From: Cyanobacteria bacterium CYA
GTDB lineage: Bacteria > Planctomycetota > Phycisphaerae > Phycisphaerales > UBA1924
Direction of reading: 5' to 3'
DNA length: 64,000 nt
Assembly (NCBI GenBank): GCA_008363215.1
Contig: RHKP01000010.1
Location: 1 to 64,000 of the forward strand
In this document: positions 34,339 to 44,600 of the stretch, one piece after another
Numbering within the stretch: position 1 is the first letter of the stretch
How the letters are laid out: every line of letters starts with the position of its first letter
Program-made: the position numbers and the translations under genes
Notes under the pieces: generated by a model
Databases searched by the model: none
Seen by the model: the letters and a program-made list of their open reading frames with translations, nothing else
Told to the model about the DNA's origin: nothing

Positions 34339-36525
34339 TCAGTCGAGCATGCCCAGTTGCCACATCATGAACAGGCGCTGGTCCACCACGTCGCGCACGC
34401 GCAGGTGCAGGGGCTTGCCCGCCCCGTGCCCAGCGTCGTAGTCAACCCACAGCAGCACCGGGTCGCGCTCCGGATCCGATCCCGACGCCGCCTGCATCGC
34501 CGCCACCATCTTCCTCGCGTGCATCGGGTGCACGCGAGCGTCGTTGGCCCCGGCCGTGATCAGCATCGCCGGGTACTTGGTTCCCGGTGTGATCTTCTGA
34601 TACGGCGAATACTTGATGATGTACTTGAACTGGCCGGGATCTTCGCTGCTCCCGTACTCGGGGATCCAGTACCGGGCCATCAGGAAGTTCTGGTACCGCA
34701 CCATGTCCAGCAGCGGCACCGCCGAGATGGCCGCCGCGAACAGGTCCGGGCGCTGCGTGACCGCGGCGCCGGTCAGCAGGCCCCCGTTCGACCCGCCGGC
34801 AATGCCCAGCCGTTCGGGCTTGGTGTACCCGTTGGCGATGAGCCACTCTGCGGCCGCGATGAAGTCATCAAACACGTTCTGCTTGCGATCGAGCATCCCT
34901 GCGTGGTGCCACGATTCGCCATACTCGCCCCCGCCGCGCAGGTTGGCGACGGCATACACCCCGCCTGCCTCATACCAGGGGAACATCGTCGCGCTGAACG
35001 CGGGCGTCATGGGGATGTTGAACCCGCCGTATCCGTACAGGATGGTCGGGTTGTCTCCGTCCAGTTCCAGCCCCGTGCGATGGACGATGAACATCGACAC
35101 CTTGGTGCCGTCTTTGGACGTGTACCAGACCTGCTTGACCTCGACCAGCGACGGATCGACCGGAACGTCCGGGCGCTCCCACAGTTCGCTGGTGTTGCCC
35201 GCCAGGTCAACGTGATAGATCGACGGCGGCTCGTTGTAACTGGTGAAGGTCAGGAAGCCCTCGGTGCGGTCGATGTCGGTAGAAATGCCCGCCGAGCCGA
35301 TGCCCGGCAGCGTCAGTTCGCCCAGACTCGTGCCGTCCAGCGTGAATCGCTCGATGCGGGTCGTCGCGTTGACCAGATATTCCACAGCCAACATGCCTCG
35401 CGCCGGCGAAACGCTCTCGATCACTTTGTCGGTCTGATGGGCGACCACCGTCTTCCACGCGGTCGGCGCCGGGTTGTGCAGGTCCACCGCCACCACGCGC
35501 CCGTTCGGCGCATCCAGCGTCGTCTGCATGTACAGCGTGTCGCCGATCACCACCCCGGCTCCGCTGGCCTTGGTGTTGATTGTGTCGCTCAGCACCGGAG
35601 TCAGTTTCTTCTCCCCCGTGCGGCGGAACGCCGACAGATCCATCGCCCACAGATCGTTCGACCGCGTTCCGGTGTAATACCCGACGATCAGCCAACGCCC
35701 GTTGTCGCTCGCGTACGCGAACGAGCCGTAGGTCTTGGCCACCTCGTCGAGTTGCTTGGCGCTGTACAGCCCCGAATCACGATACATCTGCACGAAGTCG
35801 CGCTGTGAATACAGCGTCGCGTCTTCGCGCTCGTGCGTGCCCAGTTTGTGGAACTTGATCTGCCCCGAATACGGGTCGTCTGTGCTCTCCAGGTTCTCGT
35901 AGAAGAATGATCGCCCGTCAGGCTGCCAGTCGACTCCGTTCACCTTGCCGGGAATTTCGTCGGCCAGCCACTGCCGCGAGTCCACGTCCATGATGTAGCA
36001 CGTGGAGTTCTCGTCACCGGCGCGGTACATGCCGAAGGCCAGCAGCGATCCGTCGTCACTGGGCGACACCCACGAAACCGTCAGCAGCCCGGTCTCGTCG
36101 AGCGTGTTGGGGTTGAGCACTTCCACCGGCTCGCCCTCCACGCCCTCTCGCATGTACACCACCGCCTGGGCCTGCGAGCCCTCGCGCTTGGTGTAGAAGT
36201 AGCGGTTGCCGGCCATCTGCGGGGCGCTGATCGACCCGACTTCCATCAGTTCCTGCATGCGTGCTTCGAGGGCGCGCCGCCCCGGCAGAGCGTCGAGCAC
36301 GCTGCGGGTGTAGGCGTTCTGGGCGTGAGTCCACTCGTCGACCTCGGGCGTCGGCTTGCCCATCGCCGCGGGGTCGGAGTTGTCACCCTCCAGCCAGCGA
36401 TAGTCATCGACGATCTGCACCCCGTGGATCGTCTCCTTTACGGTTTCCTTGCGTGTCTGCGGGGGTCCGGCACTGACGATCGAACCGCACGACACCACCA
36501 GGGTGAGCAACATGAACCTGCGCAT
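34339..36525 (-). CDS. Prolyl oligopeptidase, family S9A, secreted
   Basis: 728 aa with a signal peptide (MRRFMLLTLVVSCGSIVSA-G). The first part is the S9 N-terminal segment and beta-propeller (KETIHGVQIVDDYRWLEGDN). The C-terminal alpha/beta-hydrolase domain has the nucleophile in GIAGGSNGGLL, the acid in ITAGANDARVH and the catalytic His in DAGHGAGKP. It cleaves short Pro-containing peptides and is probably periplasmic. ATG 36525 is chosen for GGAGG 5 bases upstream. It is the last gene of a unit with the ABC ATPase (37 bases upstream) and the large membrane protein. Confidence 0.93.
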   Translation of the reverse strand: MRRFMLLTLVVSCGSIVSAGPPQTRKETVKETIHGVQIVDDYRWLEGDNSDPAAMGKPTPEVDEWTHAQNAYTRSVLDALPGRRALEARMQELMEVGSISAPQMAGNRYFYTKREGSQAQAVVYMREGVEGEPVEVLNPNTLDETGLLTVSWVSPSDDGSLLAFGMYRAGDENSTCYIMDVDSRQWLADEIPGKVNGVDWQPDGRSFFYENLESTDDPYSGQIKFHKLGTHEREDATLYSQRDFVQMYRDSGLYSAKQLDEVAKTYGSFAYASDNGRWLIVGYYTGTRSNDLWAMDLSAFRRTGEKKLTPVLSDTINTKASGAGVVIGDTLYMQTTLDAPNGRVVAVDLHNPAPTAWKTVVAHQTDKVIESVSPARGMLAVEYLVNATTRIERFTLDGTSLGELTLPGIGSAGISTDIDRTEGFLTFTSYNEPPSIYHVDLAGNTSELWERPDVPVDPSLVEVKQVWYTSKDGTKVSMFIVHRTGLELDGDNPTILYGYGGFNIPMTPAFSATMFPWYEAGGVYAVANLRGGGEYGESWHHAGMLDRKQNVFDDFIAAAEWLIANGYTKPERLGIAGGSNGGLLTGAAVTQRPDLFAAAISAVPLLDMVRYQNFLMARYWIPEYGSSEDPGQFKYIIKYSPYQKITPGTKYPAMLITAGANDARVHPMHARKMVAAMQAASGSDPERDPVLLWVDYDAGHGAGKPLHLRVRDVVDQRLFMMWQLGMLD

Positions 36526-36562
36526 CGCGCCTCCTTCCATTTGCTGCTTGTCCCACGAGGGC

Positions 36563-37528
36563 CTACTGCACCAGACCCTTGGTCAGTCTCATGAACGCCG
36601 TTTCCAGGTTCACCGGCTCCTCGGTGAACTGCGTGAGCCGGTACCCCTGATTGACGAGGATATTCGCCAGGTCGGTGTACGAACCACCGCGCTGCTCGTT
36701 GTACTCGACGTGCAGGTGTCGCCCGGATCCGCCCACCGCCGTCCCGTCGCCGGACACGATGCGGACTTTTTCCACGCCCGGCACCGTCGCCACCGCCTCG
36801 GCCGCCATCTCCAGCCGGTCCACCACGCCCACGTGGATCACGTGCCCCACCTTGGCCCGCTTGAGAATCGCCTCCACCGTCCCGCTGAAGAGCAACTGCC
36901 CCCGCTCGATGATCCCCACCGTGTTGCACAACTCGGCCAGTTCGTGCAGGATGTGGCTGGAAATCAAGATCGTCTTGCCCATCCGTTTGAGTTCCTTGAG
37001 CAACTCGCGGATCTCGATGCGGGCCCGCGGGTCCAGTCCCGACGCCGGCTCGTCCATCAACAGCACCTTGGGATCGTGCAGCAGCACGCGGGCAATCGAC
37101 AACCTCTGCTGCATCCCCCGTGACAGACTGTTCACCTCGGCCGTCGCCTTGTACCCCAGGTCCGTCAGTTCGAGCACATCGCGCACAACCTTGCGGCGCT
37201 GCTGCCCGTGGATGTTGTACGCGGCCGCGAAAAACTCCAGGTACTCCGTGACCACCATGTCCTCGTACGCCCCCATGAAGTCGGGCACGTACCCGATCTG
37301 CGGGCGGATGAGCCGGTTCTGATACCCCACCGTCAGCCCGGCGATCTGCGCCTGCCCGCTCGAGGGCTTGAGCAGCGTGGCCAGGATCTTGATCGTGGTT
37401 GTCTTGCCGGCCCCGTTGGGACCGATGAACCCGAAGCAGGCCCCCTCTTCAATCGAGAGGTTGAGGTTGTCCAGCGCCACGAGTTCCCCGTAGCGTTTGG
37501 TCAGGTTGATCGTCTCGATCATCGGCAC
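36563..37528 (-). CDS. ABC transporter ATP-binding protein (ABC-2 exporter type)
   Basis: About 321 aa. Walker A GPNGAGKTT, signature SLSRGMQQRLSIARVL, Walker B VLLMDEPASGLDP and H-loop SSHIL are intact; a C-terminal domain of about 90 aa follows. GTG 37528 has GAGGAG 9 bases upstream; the ATG two codons later (37522) is an alternative. It lies 13 bases after the large membrane protein gene. No permease is adjacent, so it may serve a permease encoded elsewhere or act with the neighbouring membrane protein. Confidence 0.88.
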   Translation of the reverse strand: MPMIETINLTKRYGELVALDNLNLSIEEGACFGFIGPNGAGKTTTIKILATLLKPSSGQAQIAGLTVGYQNRLIRPQIGYVPDFMGAYEDMVVTEYLEFFAAAYNIHGQQRRKVVRDVLELTDLGYKATAEVNSLSRGMQQRLSIARVLLHDPKVLLMDEPASGLDPRARIEIRELLKELKRMGKTILISSHILHELAELCNTVGIIERGQLLFSGTVEAILKRAKVGHVIHVGVVDRLEMAAEAVATVPGVEKVRIVSGDGTAVGGSGRHLHVEYNEQRGGSYTDLANILVNQGYRLTQFTEEPVNLETAFMRLTKGLVQ

Positions 37529-37541
37529 GGGCCAACACTCC

Positions 37542-39992
37542 TCATTCGCTGCTTCCCGGCGTACGTACCTCGGGCGGTGCAGGGTCGAGCGGATAGACCC
37601 AGATCACGAAAGTCGTTCCCTCGGCCGGCACGCGGTCCCCGCCCAGCCGCACCGGCACGACCGATGTCGCCTCGCGTCCCGACTGACTCACACGCCCCAG
37701 CACCATGACCGAAGGCTGTGTGAACCACATGCCAAGGTCGTACCCGTGCGTGCGATCGCGCCGGGCCAGTCGGTCGCGCACGCCCGGACCGTCCCCGAAC
37801 TCGGGTGGACCCAGTTGCGGGAACAGGGCCAGCGCCTTGAGCCGCTCGCTCAGCCGCCGCTCGTCGGGTCTGATACCCCCCGCCGGCCCGGGGTTCTCCG
37901 ACGCCAGCAGCGACTCGAGGTACGCCGACGCTCGTTGACGCAGGCGCCCGCCCTGCGTTGCCCCGCGCCGCGTCACATCGGCCATCGACAGTCGCGTCCC
38001 GGGCGGCCACGGGTCTGGCAACTCGAATGCCAGCACGTTGGCCGACAGATTGGCTCCCAGTTGCGCGCCATCGAACATCGTCACCTGCCCCGTGTTCACC
38101 AGCACGAGGACGTCCTCGAGCGGGGCCGGAAGGTTGTGGATCAACTCGCCTTCAACCTCATAATCCACGCGTGTGCCGTCCGCCTTGAACTCGTCCGGCG
38201 CCGTGGCGCGAAGGCGCGGCTCCTCCAGGTCGCCCGGCTGTCCGATCGGACGCGGGAGCGACCACCCTTCGTCGCCCGAGCCGGCCCAGTCCACCACCAG
38301 TTCCTTCACCGTCGAACGCGCTGGAAACACGATCTCATCCGGCTGCCGCGATTCGACCCGATACGAGCGATTGTCCGGGAACCCGCCCAGCGCCAGCGAT
38401 GCGGCCGACGTTCGCAGCGGCGCCACCAGATTCGACCCCGGGCCCGCCTCGTCCGCGGGCGCCGTGCTGACTTCGGCCTGTCCGTAAAAAGGCGTGAGAA
38501 TCGCCATCCACGAGCGTGCCCGCTGCGTCGACTGCCCGTACACCCCGTGCAGCAGCGTGATGTGCCGGATGCTCGCCTTGTGCGGGCGCGATGCCGTCGC
38601 CGCCGCCCACGAGATGACCGTGAACGCCGCCACCGAGCCGACAAACGCCGTCCACGCGTGCCGCTTCATGCCCGCACGCCCGAGCAGCATGTATCCCACC
38701 GGCCCGGCTACGAGCCAGTACAGCAGGAACACCACGAATCCGAGCGCCACGCCCATCGCAGCCGTGCCGCGCATGGCGATCTGATCTTCCAGATCCACAT
38801 CCAGTTGGATCGGCACGCGACTTTCAAGCCGCGTGGGAAACTGCACGATGCCCTTGGCCGCCGCTTCGTCGGGCGTGAGCAGTTGCCCGCGCCGCCCCAG
38901 CACGCGATGCCAGAAGACTTCCGCGTCGGGCAGCCCTGCGGCGCGCAGCCCGCTCAGATTCAGGTCCACACCGACCAGTGTCACCGCCCCTGCTCCCAGG
39001 AGTCGGCGCATGACGATGCAGCGCCCCTCGGGGTCGTTGAGCACCGGCATCGCCTCGCCCGGGCCCGCGTTCTCGCCCGGCTCGAAGAAGCGCACCACCC
39101 CGTTCGTCGGCATCCTCGTTTCCCGGTCCGACGTCAGCATCGCCCGATACGAATTCAGGTCGAACCCCTCGATCGTCCGCGGCGTCTTGATGTTCGGAAT
39201 CAACGGCGCCAGCGGGTTCCCCACCGTGCTGAACCACTCCTGTCCCACCGACGGCAGCACGATCACCAGGTGCCCGCCACGCTCAACCCAGTCCCGCACC
39301 GCCCGCGCCTTGTCGGTGGTCAACTGCCCGGGGTCGGCCTCCCCACGCGTCGAGGTCCAGCACAGCACGTCCAACGCCGACAACCCCTGCCAGCGGTCGG
39401 GAATATCAGACACCTCCAGCCCGGAGGCCAGCCGACTCACCTCATGCCCCAGCGGCAAGTACGAACTGATGTTGCCCGCAGGCCCGTAGTCGTCCAGACC
39501 CATCCGGGCCGGGCCCACCACCCCGATCACCCCGCTGCTGGCCGGGATCGCACGGCTCAGCGAGATCGTGTTTCGCCCCAGCACCCGCCCCGCCCGGAAG
39601 CCGAAACGTGCGTCTGAATCGCTTTCCTCGGCCTCGTACGCAACGACCTCAAGGCTGTCCAGCCCGGACCCGGCTGTGGGAACGGGGAAGTAGAGCCAGA
39701 AACTCTGCACCAGCCCCGCGTTCGACGTGACCACACGGTCGTAGTCCGCCTCGTCGCCGTCGGGGTCAGGCACCCGCACCCGCAGCACAATCTCTCGCTG
39801 CGGGCTCAACCCCTGGTCGGTCACATCCAGCCGCAGCCCGGTCCATGAACCCTCGCGCGCGACGTTGCCCGGCCCGAAGCGTCCCAACTCCAGCAAAACG
39901 CCGTCCGGCACATCCTGCGCGTGCGCCTGGCGTGCAGCCGCCAGCGCCATGCAAAGACTCAGCAGGATGGTCAGATCCCGAAGACGTGTCAC
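37542..39992 (-). CDS. Large membrane protein with GATase-like domain, partner of the ABC ATPase
   Basis: About 816 aa from GTG 39992, chosen because a signal peptide follows (LTILLSLCMALAAARQAHA-Q); a longer ORF start adds an Arg-rich leader without features. The N-terminal half has a beta-sandwich, then a class-I amidotransferase-like fold (TTDKARAVRDWVERGGHLVIVLP). Two membrane helices lie in the middle (GVALGFVVFLLYWLVAGPVG and AWTAFVGSVAAFTVISWAAA), followed by an extracytoplasmic beta-rich tail. Similar large proteins occur beside Gld-like transporters. It is upstream of the ABC ATPase and S9 peptidase in one unit. Confidence 0.7.
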   Translation of the reverse strand: MTRLRDLTILLSLCMALAAARQAHAQDVPDGVLLELGRFGPGNVAREGSWTGLRLDVTDQGLSPQREIVLRVRVPDPDGDEADYDRVVTSNAGLVQSFWLYFPVPTAGSGLDSLEVVAYEAEESDSDARFGFRAGRVLGRNTISLSRAIPASSGVIGVVGPARMGLDDYGPAGNISSYLPLGHEVSRLASGLEVSDIPDRWQGLSALDVLCWTSTRGEADPGQLTTDKARAVRDWVERGGHLVIVLPSVGQEWFSTVGNPLAPLIPNIKTPRTIEGFDLNSYRAMLTSDRETRMPTNGVVRFFEPGENAGPGEAMPVLNDPEGRCIVMRRLLGAGAVTLVGVDLNLSGLRAAGLPDAEVFWHRVLGRRGQLLTPDEAAAKGIVQFPTRLESRVPIQLDVDLEDQIAMRGTAAMGVALGFVVFLLYWLVAGPVGYMLLGRAGMKRHAWTAFVGSVAAFTVISWAAATASRPHKASIRHITLLHGVYGQSTQRARSWMAILTPFYGQAEVSTAPADEAGPGSNLVAPLRTSAASLALGGFPDNRSYRVESRQPDEIVFPARSTVKELVVDWAGSGDEGWSLPRPIGQPGDLEEPRLRATAPDEFKADGTRVDYEVEGELIHNLPAPLEDVLVLVNTGQVTMFDGAQLGANLSANVLAFELPDPWPPGTRLSMADVTRRGATQGGRLRQRASAYLESLLASENPGPAGGIRPDERRLSERLKALALFPQLGPPEFGDGPGVRDRLARRDRTHGYDLGMWFTQPSVMVLGRVSQSGREATSVVPVRLGGDRVPAEGTTFVIWVYPLDPAPPEVRTPGSSE

Positions 39993-40044
39993 TCGGCTGA
40001 TTCTACCGATCAAGTGACGACCGGATTCAGCCGATCGCCTTGAC

Positions 40045-40296
40045 ATGCCCCAAGTTCCCACCTGGGCCTGGATCTGCTTCGTCGCCGTCGTCGGCGCCGG
40101 CATCCTGTCGCTCCTGCGCTCCATGGCTGTCCAGGTGCGCAACGGGCGCGCCCTGCACGATCTCCGGTGCCGCGTTTTCGAGGTCCGCATCGGGTACCTC
40201 AAGCAGATCATCGCGACCTACCAGCCGCTCGAAGGCGAAGTCGAGATCATCGAAGAAGATCAGCCCGTCCCCGACGAGCCTCGCATCGCCGCTTGA
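40045..40296 (+). CDS. Small membrane protein of unknown function
   Basis: 83 aa: one N-terminal membrane helix (WAWICFVAVVGAGILSLLRS), a basic stretch with CRVFEVRIGYLKQIIATYQP, and an acidic C-terminus (EVEIIEEDQPVPDE). It is divergent from the large membrane protein gene, 52 bases away. There is no clear Shine-Dalgarno sequence, but the ordered layout (helix, basic, acidic) and high-GC codon use favour a real gene. Confidence 0.5.
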   Translation: MPQVPTWAWICFVAVVGAGILSLLRSMAVQVRNGRALHDLRCRVFEVRIGYLKQIIATYQPLEGEVEIIEEDQPVPDEPRIAA

Positions 40297-40499
40297 ACTA
40301 CCTTCTGTTCTGCGAGGGGACGCCGGACGTGCATAACTCTGCGAACAAAAGTCCGGGTGCTCGGCCCCCCGACTTTCCCTCGTTTGGGCAACTCTGCGGA
40401 ACCAGAAAATGACCCGGCGCCCAGCGCGCCGTCCGGATGGACCGGATCGCACGCCGCAGCGCCGGGCTCTGGTTCAAGTCAGTCTCTCGCGATGCCGGC
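40297..40499. other. Spacer, no gene seen
   Basis: About 200 bases between convergent genes. No terminator-like hairpin with a T-run, repeat or RNA gene is recognised. Confidence 0.4.
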
Positions 40500-41291
40500 T
40501 TACCCGCCTTCGCCGGGACGCACCGGACGCGCTGAGGGTCCGCCTGCCGGAGCGCCGCCCTCTTCCTCTTCTTCTTCCTCGCTCTGGAACAAGTCGTGGG
40601 CCTCGTCCCGGATCTCGACGAGTCTGGCTCGGGCTGTGGCGGCCGTGCCGCTGTCGCCCGTCGCGATCGCCAGTTCCAGTTCCAGTGTCTCGCGCAGAGC
40701 CCGGATCAGCGACTCACGCATCGCCATGTGATACGCCAGGGTATCTTCGCCGAACTTGGCCTTGGCGGCCTCGGACATCTCCACCGTGGCCAACTGCTGC
40801 TTGGCCATCACCAGCCCGACCTGAATCTGCTCAATGGCGACCAGATCGCCGGGGCGCGTGTTGGCGGCAAACTCGCTCCGACGCAGACGCCGCATCGCCC
40901 GCCCCGCCAGCGACATGCCGTCCTCAAAGGTCATTGCCTGCTCGGGCTCGCCTCCGGCCATCGGCCTGCTCTCACGCCCCGGCTGACGGGCCGCGAAGCC
41001 GGCTTCCAGTTCGGCGCGATCCAGATACCCGTCCTTGTTCGAGTCGGCCCGCTCGAACATCCGCTCGCCCGGACCGCCCGCCACTTCCTCGCGCGACAGT
41101 TTCCCGTCGCCATTCGTATCCTGCTGCATCATCCGATCGATCATCTGCGCCGGGTCAAACTGACGCCCGGGCTGCCGACCCGGCTGTATGGGCTGCACCG
41201 AAGGCTGCCCACCCTGCTGGGCCAGACCCGACGCGGCCGCCAGACCAAGCACCGGAACCACCGCCAACGCCAGCCAGTTCATCTTCCGCAT
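40500..41291 (-). CDS. Secreted EF-hand protein
   Basis: 263 aa with signal peptide (MNWLALAVVPVLGLAAASGLA-Q) and GGGAG 7 bases before the ATG. Two EF-hand calcium loops sit in the first third, DTNGDGKLSREE and DSNKDGYLDRAE. The second half is helical (MAKQQLATVEMSEAAKAKFG, LIRALRETLELELAIATG) and ends in a polyglutamate run and a Pro/Gly tail. This is a frequent planctomycete type of secreted calcium-binding protein; its role is unknown. Confidence 0.75.
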   Translation of the reverse strand: MRKMNWLALAVVPVLGLAAASGLAQQGGQPSVQPIQPGRQPGRQFDPAQMIDRMMQQDTNGDGKLSREEVAGGPGERMFERADSNKDGYLDRAELEAGFAARQPGRESRPMAGGEPEQAMTFEDGMSLAGRAMRRLRRSEFAANTRPGDLVAIEQIQVGLVMAKQQLATVEMSEAAKAKFGEDTLAYHMAMRESLIRALRETLELELAIATGDSGTAATARARLVEIRDEAHDLFQSEEEEEEEGGAPAGGPSARPVRPGEGG

Positions 41292-41681
41292 GGACCATCT
41301 CCCTGTGTGTGGATCTTCTGAAATCAGGGCGCACGTTCGGCGCCGGCATGAGAGCAATGATTATAGCTCCAGGGTATTGCAGCACACACTGCGCGGTCGC
41401 ATCGTTCGGGCCTCCTTCGGACGGCCTCCAGCACGATCGGCGCGTGCAGTATTCACGGCTCTCTTGGAGGGAGGCCGACGCGCCCGCGTCGGTCGGGTCG
41501 ATGTTGAATGCGAATCCCGTCAGTCACCCGCCGACCCCGCCCGGGGTCGTGTTGGTCAGATTGACGATCAACGTGCCGCTCGACGCGCCTTCGCAAGTGG
41601 GGCTTGACCACGCGGGCAGCGCGCAAAAAAGCACGACCCGCACGGATGTGCGGGCCGGCTTGCGTCACGACTTCCGGCTGC
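41292..41681. other. 390-base spacer upstream of the EF-hand gene
   Basis: Holds the terminator of the BNR-repeat gene (41625-41654) and the promoter region of the EF-hand gene. The rest has no supported reading frame. Confidence 0.4.
41625..41654 (-). terminator. Rho-independent terminator of the BNR-repeat gene
   Basis: On the minus strand CCCGCAC/GTGCGGG (arms at 41648-41654 and 41637-41643, 4-base loop) is followed, after TCGTGC, by TTTTTT (complement of 41625-41630). Confidence 0.8.
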
Positions 41682-44600
41682 TCACGGTTGCAGCGACCAT
41701 TCCGGCAGGCGCCCCGGCGTCCACGGCGCCCCGGCCTTCTCCAGGTCTGACTCCAGCGACGGAATGTCCCACTCGATGATGGTCTTCAGCGATGCGAGCA
41801 CCCCTGTGAAGGCCTCGCCTGCGTAGCGGTACTGTGCCTCGTCGCTTGCCGCCGGCGGAACGGCAGCCAGCCAAAGGCGATCCACGATGCCGGCCACGCG
41901 GTCGTTGATCGTCGCCTCCTGCGCTTCGTCCTGTGCGCTCACCGTGGGATCACCTGACAGGCGGATCTCCAGATCGCGCAGTTTGAGCCGCAACGCCTCC
42001 TCGCGGGCCGCCAGCGCCGGGTCGGCGCCGGGAGTCTCGAGAATGGCCTGTCGCAGGTGGCGCACGCGCTGCTGCGCGTCGCTGATCAGCCGGTTGGCGC
42101 CCAGCACCGCCCGCTGCAAGTCACCCACCTTGCGCTGGAATGCCAGCAGCGCCGCCCGGTCCTGCGGCTCAAGCAGACCCAGCCCCAGCGCGGTGAGTTC
42201 AAACGACACCGGCTCGGTGAGCGCCGTCACAACGCCGCCCACCTCGCTGGCCAGTTCCACCGTGTACCTGCCCGGCACGGCTACGCACCCGCTCGGACGA
42301 TCGTCCCAGGGCTCGGGCTCGCTGACGTTGAACGAGATCGGCTGCCACGAGGGATAGCGCAGATCCCACGCGACCCGGTGCGCTCCCTTGTCGCGGCTGC
42401 CGACGATGCGGCGGACCACTGCTCCGTCCGCGTCGCGCACCACGAGCATGACACGAGGTTCACGCTGCGCATCCTCGGCCCGGAACTGGTCCATGGTCGG
42501 ATACGTCCAGCCCTGCTCCTTCTCCGATTCCTGGCGCACTTCCTTGAGCGTCTTGATCTTGTCCTTGATGTAGTAGGTGAACACGGCGCCGAAGGGCGGG
42601 TTCTCGGCCGCGTACAGCGTCGCCCCCTGCGACCCGCGCCCGTTGCGATTGCCCAGACGCGTGCGCTCAAAGTACAACCTGGGATCACGCACGGGGAACA
42701 GCACCGCGTCGGCGCTCAGTGCATCTTCCGAGAGGTCGCGCAAGGCCGTGTAATCATCCAGGACGTAGAACCCGCGTCCGAACGTGGCGACGACCAGGTC
42801 ATGCTCACGCCTCTGGATCTCGATGTCGCGGGCCGAGATGGTCGGCATGCCCTTGAGTTTGTGCCAGTGCGCACCGGCGTCGAGCGAGCAGAACACGCCG
42901 AACTCAGTGCCGACGAACAGCAGATCCCCGTCGACCTCGTCCTGCGCGATGGCGTAGACCACGTGCCCTTGTGGCAGATCGCCGGCGATCGAAGTCCAGG
43001 TGTGCCCGCGATCGTCGGAGCGGAACACGTAGGGTGCAAAGTCGCCCTGCTTGTGGTTGTCAAACGTCGCGAACACCGTATCAGGCTTTGTGACCGACGC
43101 CCGCAGCGACGAAACATAGGTCAGTTTGGGCACGCTGCCGATCAGTTCGACCTCCTGCCGTCGCCAGGTCTGTCCGGCGTCTTCGGTGGTCTGGATCAGC
43201 CCGTCGTCGGTGCCCACGTAGATCAGCCCTTCGGTCAGCGGGGATTCGGTCAGTGCAACCGTGTTGCCGTAGATCGAGGTGGAGTCGTTCTTGGCGACGG
43301 CCTCGGGCTTCTGAATGACGCCCATGACTTCCAGTGCGTTGCGGTCGATGCCGCGCGTCAGGTTGCCAGACACGGCCTGCCAGTTCTCGCCGCGATCGTC
43401 CGAGCGGTACAGGCGCCGTCCGCCGAAGTACAGGCGCGTGTGAGAGTGCGGGCTGATGAGCAGCGGGGAGTCCCAGTTGAAGACCTGTGGCTCCTGCCCC
43501 GGGGCTTCGCGTGGAACGATGGAAGTCGCCTGTCCGCTGCGCCGGTCGAAGCGGACGAGTCCGCCGTGCTGGTACTGCCCGTAGACGATGTGGGGGTCGG
43601 TCGGGTCGATCTGCGGCTCGAAACCGTCGCCGCCGACAACCACGAACCAGTCGTCATTGGTGATGCCGACGCGATCGGTCGAGCGTGAGGGTCCGCCCAG
43701 CGTGTTGTTGTCCTGCGTGCCGCCGTAGATGTAGTAGAACGGCTCGGAGTTGTCGACCGCCAGTTTGTAGAACTGGGTGACGGGCAGGTTGGGGGCATAG
43801 CGCCAGGTGTGCCCGCGGTTCCACGATTCATAGAGCCCGCCGTCGCAGCCGACGCGGAGGTGATCGGTGTTGTCCGGGTTGATCCAAAGCGCGTGGTCGT
43901 CGACGTGCCGGTTGTCGTTGGGCACGCGCGTCCACGTTGCGCCGCCGTCGTTGCTGACCTGCAGGTAGGTGTCCAGCGCGTAGACCCGGTCGACGCTCTT
44001 GGGGTCGGGCACCAGTTCGTTGTAGTACTGCGGACTCGAACTCATGTAACTGGAGCGCTTGTCCCAACTTTCGCCGCAATCGGTGGAGCGGTAGACGCCG
44101 CCGTTGCCCTCGGCCGCCTCGACGATGGCGTATATCACGTCCGGATCGGCCGGCGAGATCGCCAGCCCGATGCGTCCCTTGTCGCCGCCCGGCAGCCCCT
44201 TTTCGATCTTGCGCCAGGTCTTGCCGGCGTCGGTGGACTTGTACAGCGCCGATTCGGGCCCGCCGTTGATGAGCGTCCAGACATGCCGGCGGCGCTGGTA
44301 GGCCGAGGCGTAGAGCGTGTCGGGGTTGCGCGGGTCGAGGTGGACTTCGTTGACACCGGTGTTCTCGGAGATGTCGAGGATCTTCTCCCACGTTGCGCCG
44401 CCGTCGGTGGTCTTGTAGAGCCCGCGTTCCCCGCCCGGCCTCCACAGCGGGCCCTGTGCTGCCACGTAGACGGTGTTCGAGTCGCGCGGGTCGATGACGA
44501 TCTTGCCGATGTGCTCGCTGGTCCTGAGCCCGACGTTGGACCACGACAAACCGCCGTCGACCGACTTGTACACCCCGTCGCCCCACGACACGCTGCGCTG

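Noticed and set aside
37497-39617. A 706-codon plus-strand frame opposite the large membrane protein gene
   Set aside because: Arg/His/Pro-rich shadow. The minus strand shows a signal peptide, membrane helices and operon context.
40409-41779. A 456-codon plus-strand frame opposite the EF-hand gene
   Set aside because: Arg/Pro/Ser-rich antisense shadow. The minus strand has a signal peptide and EF-hand loops.
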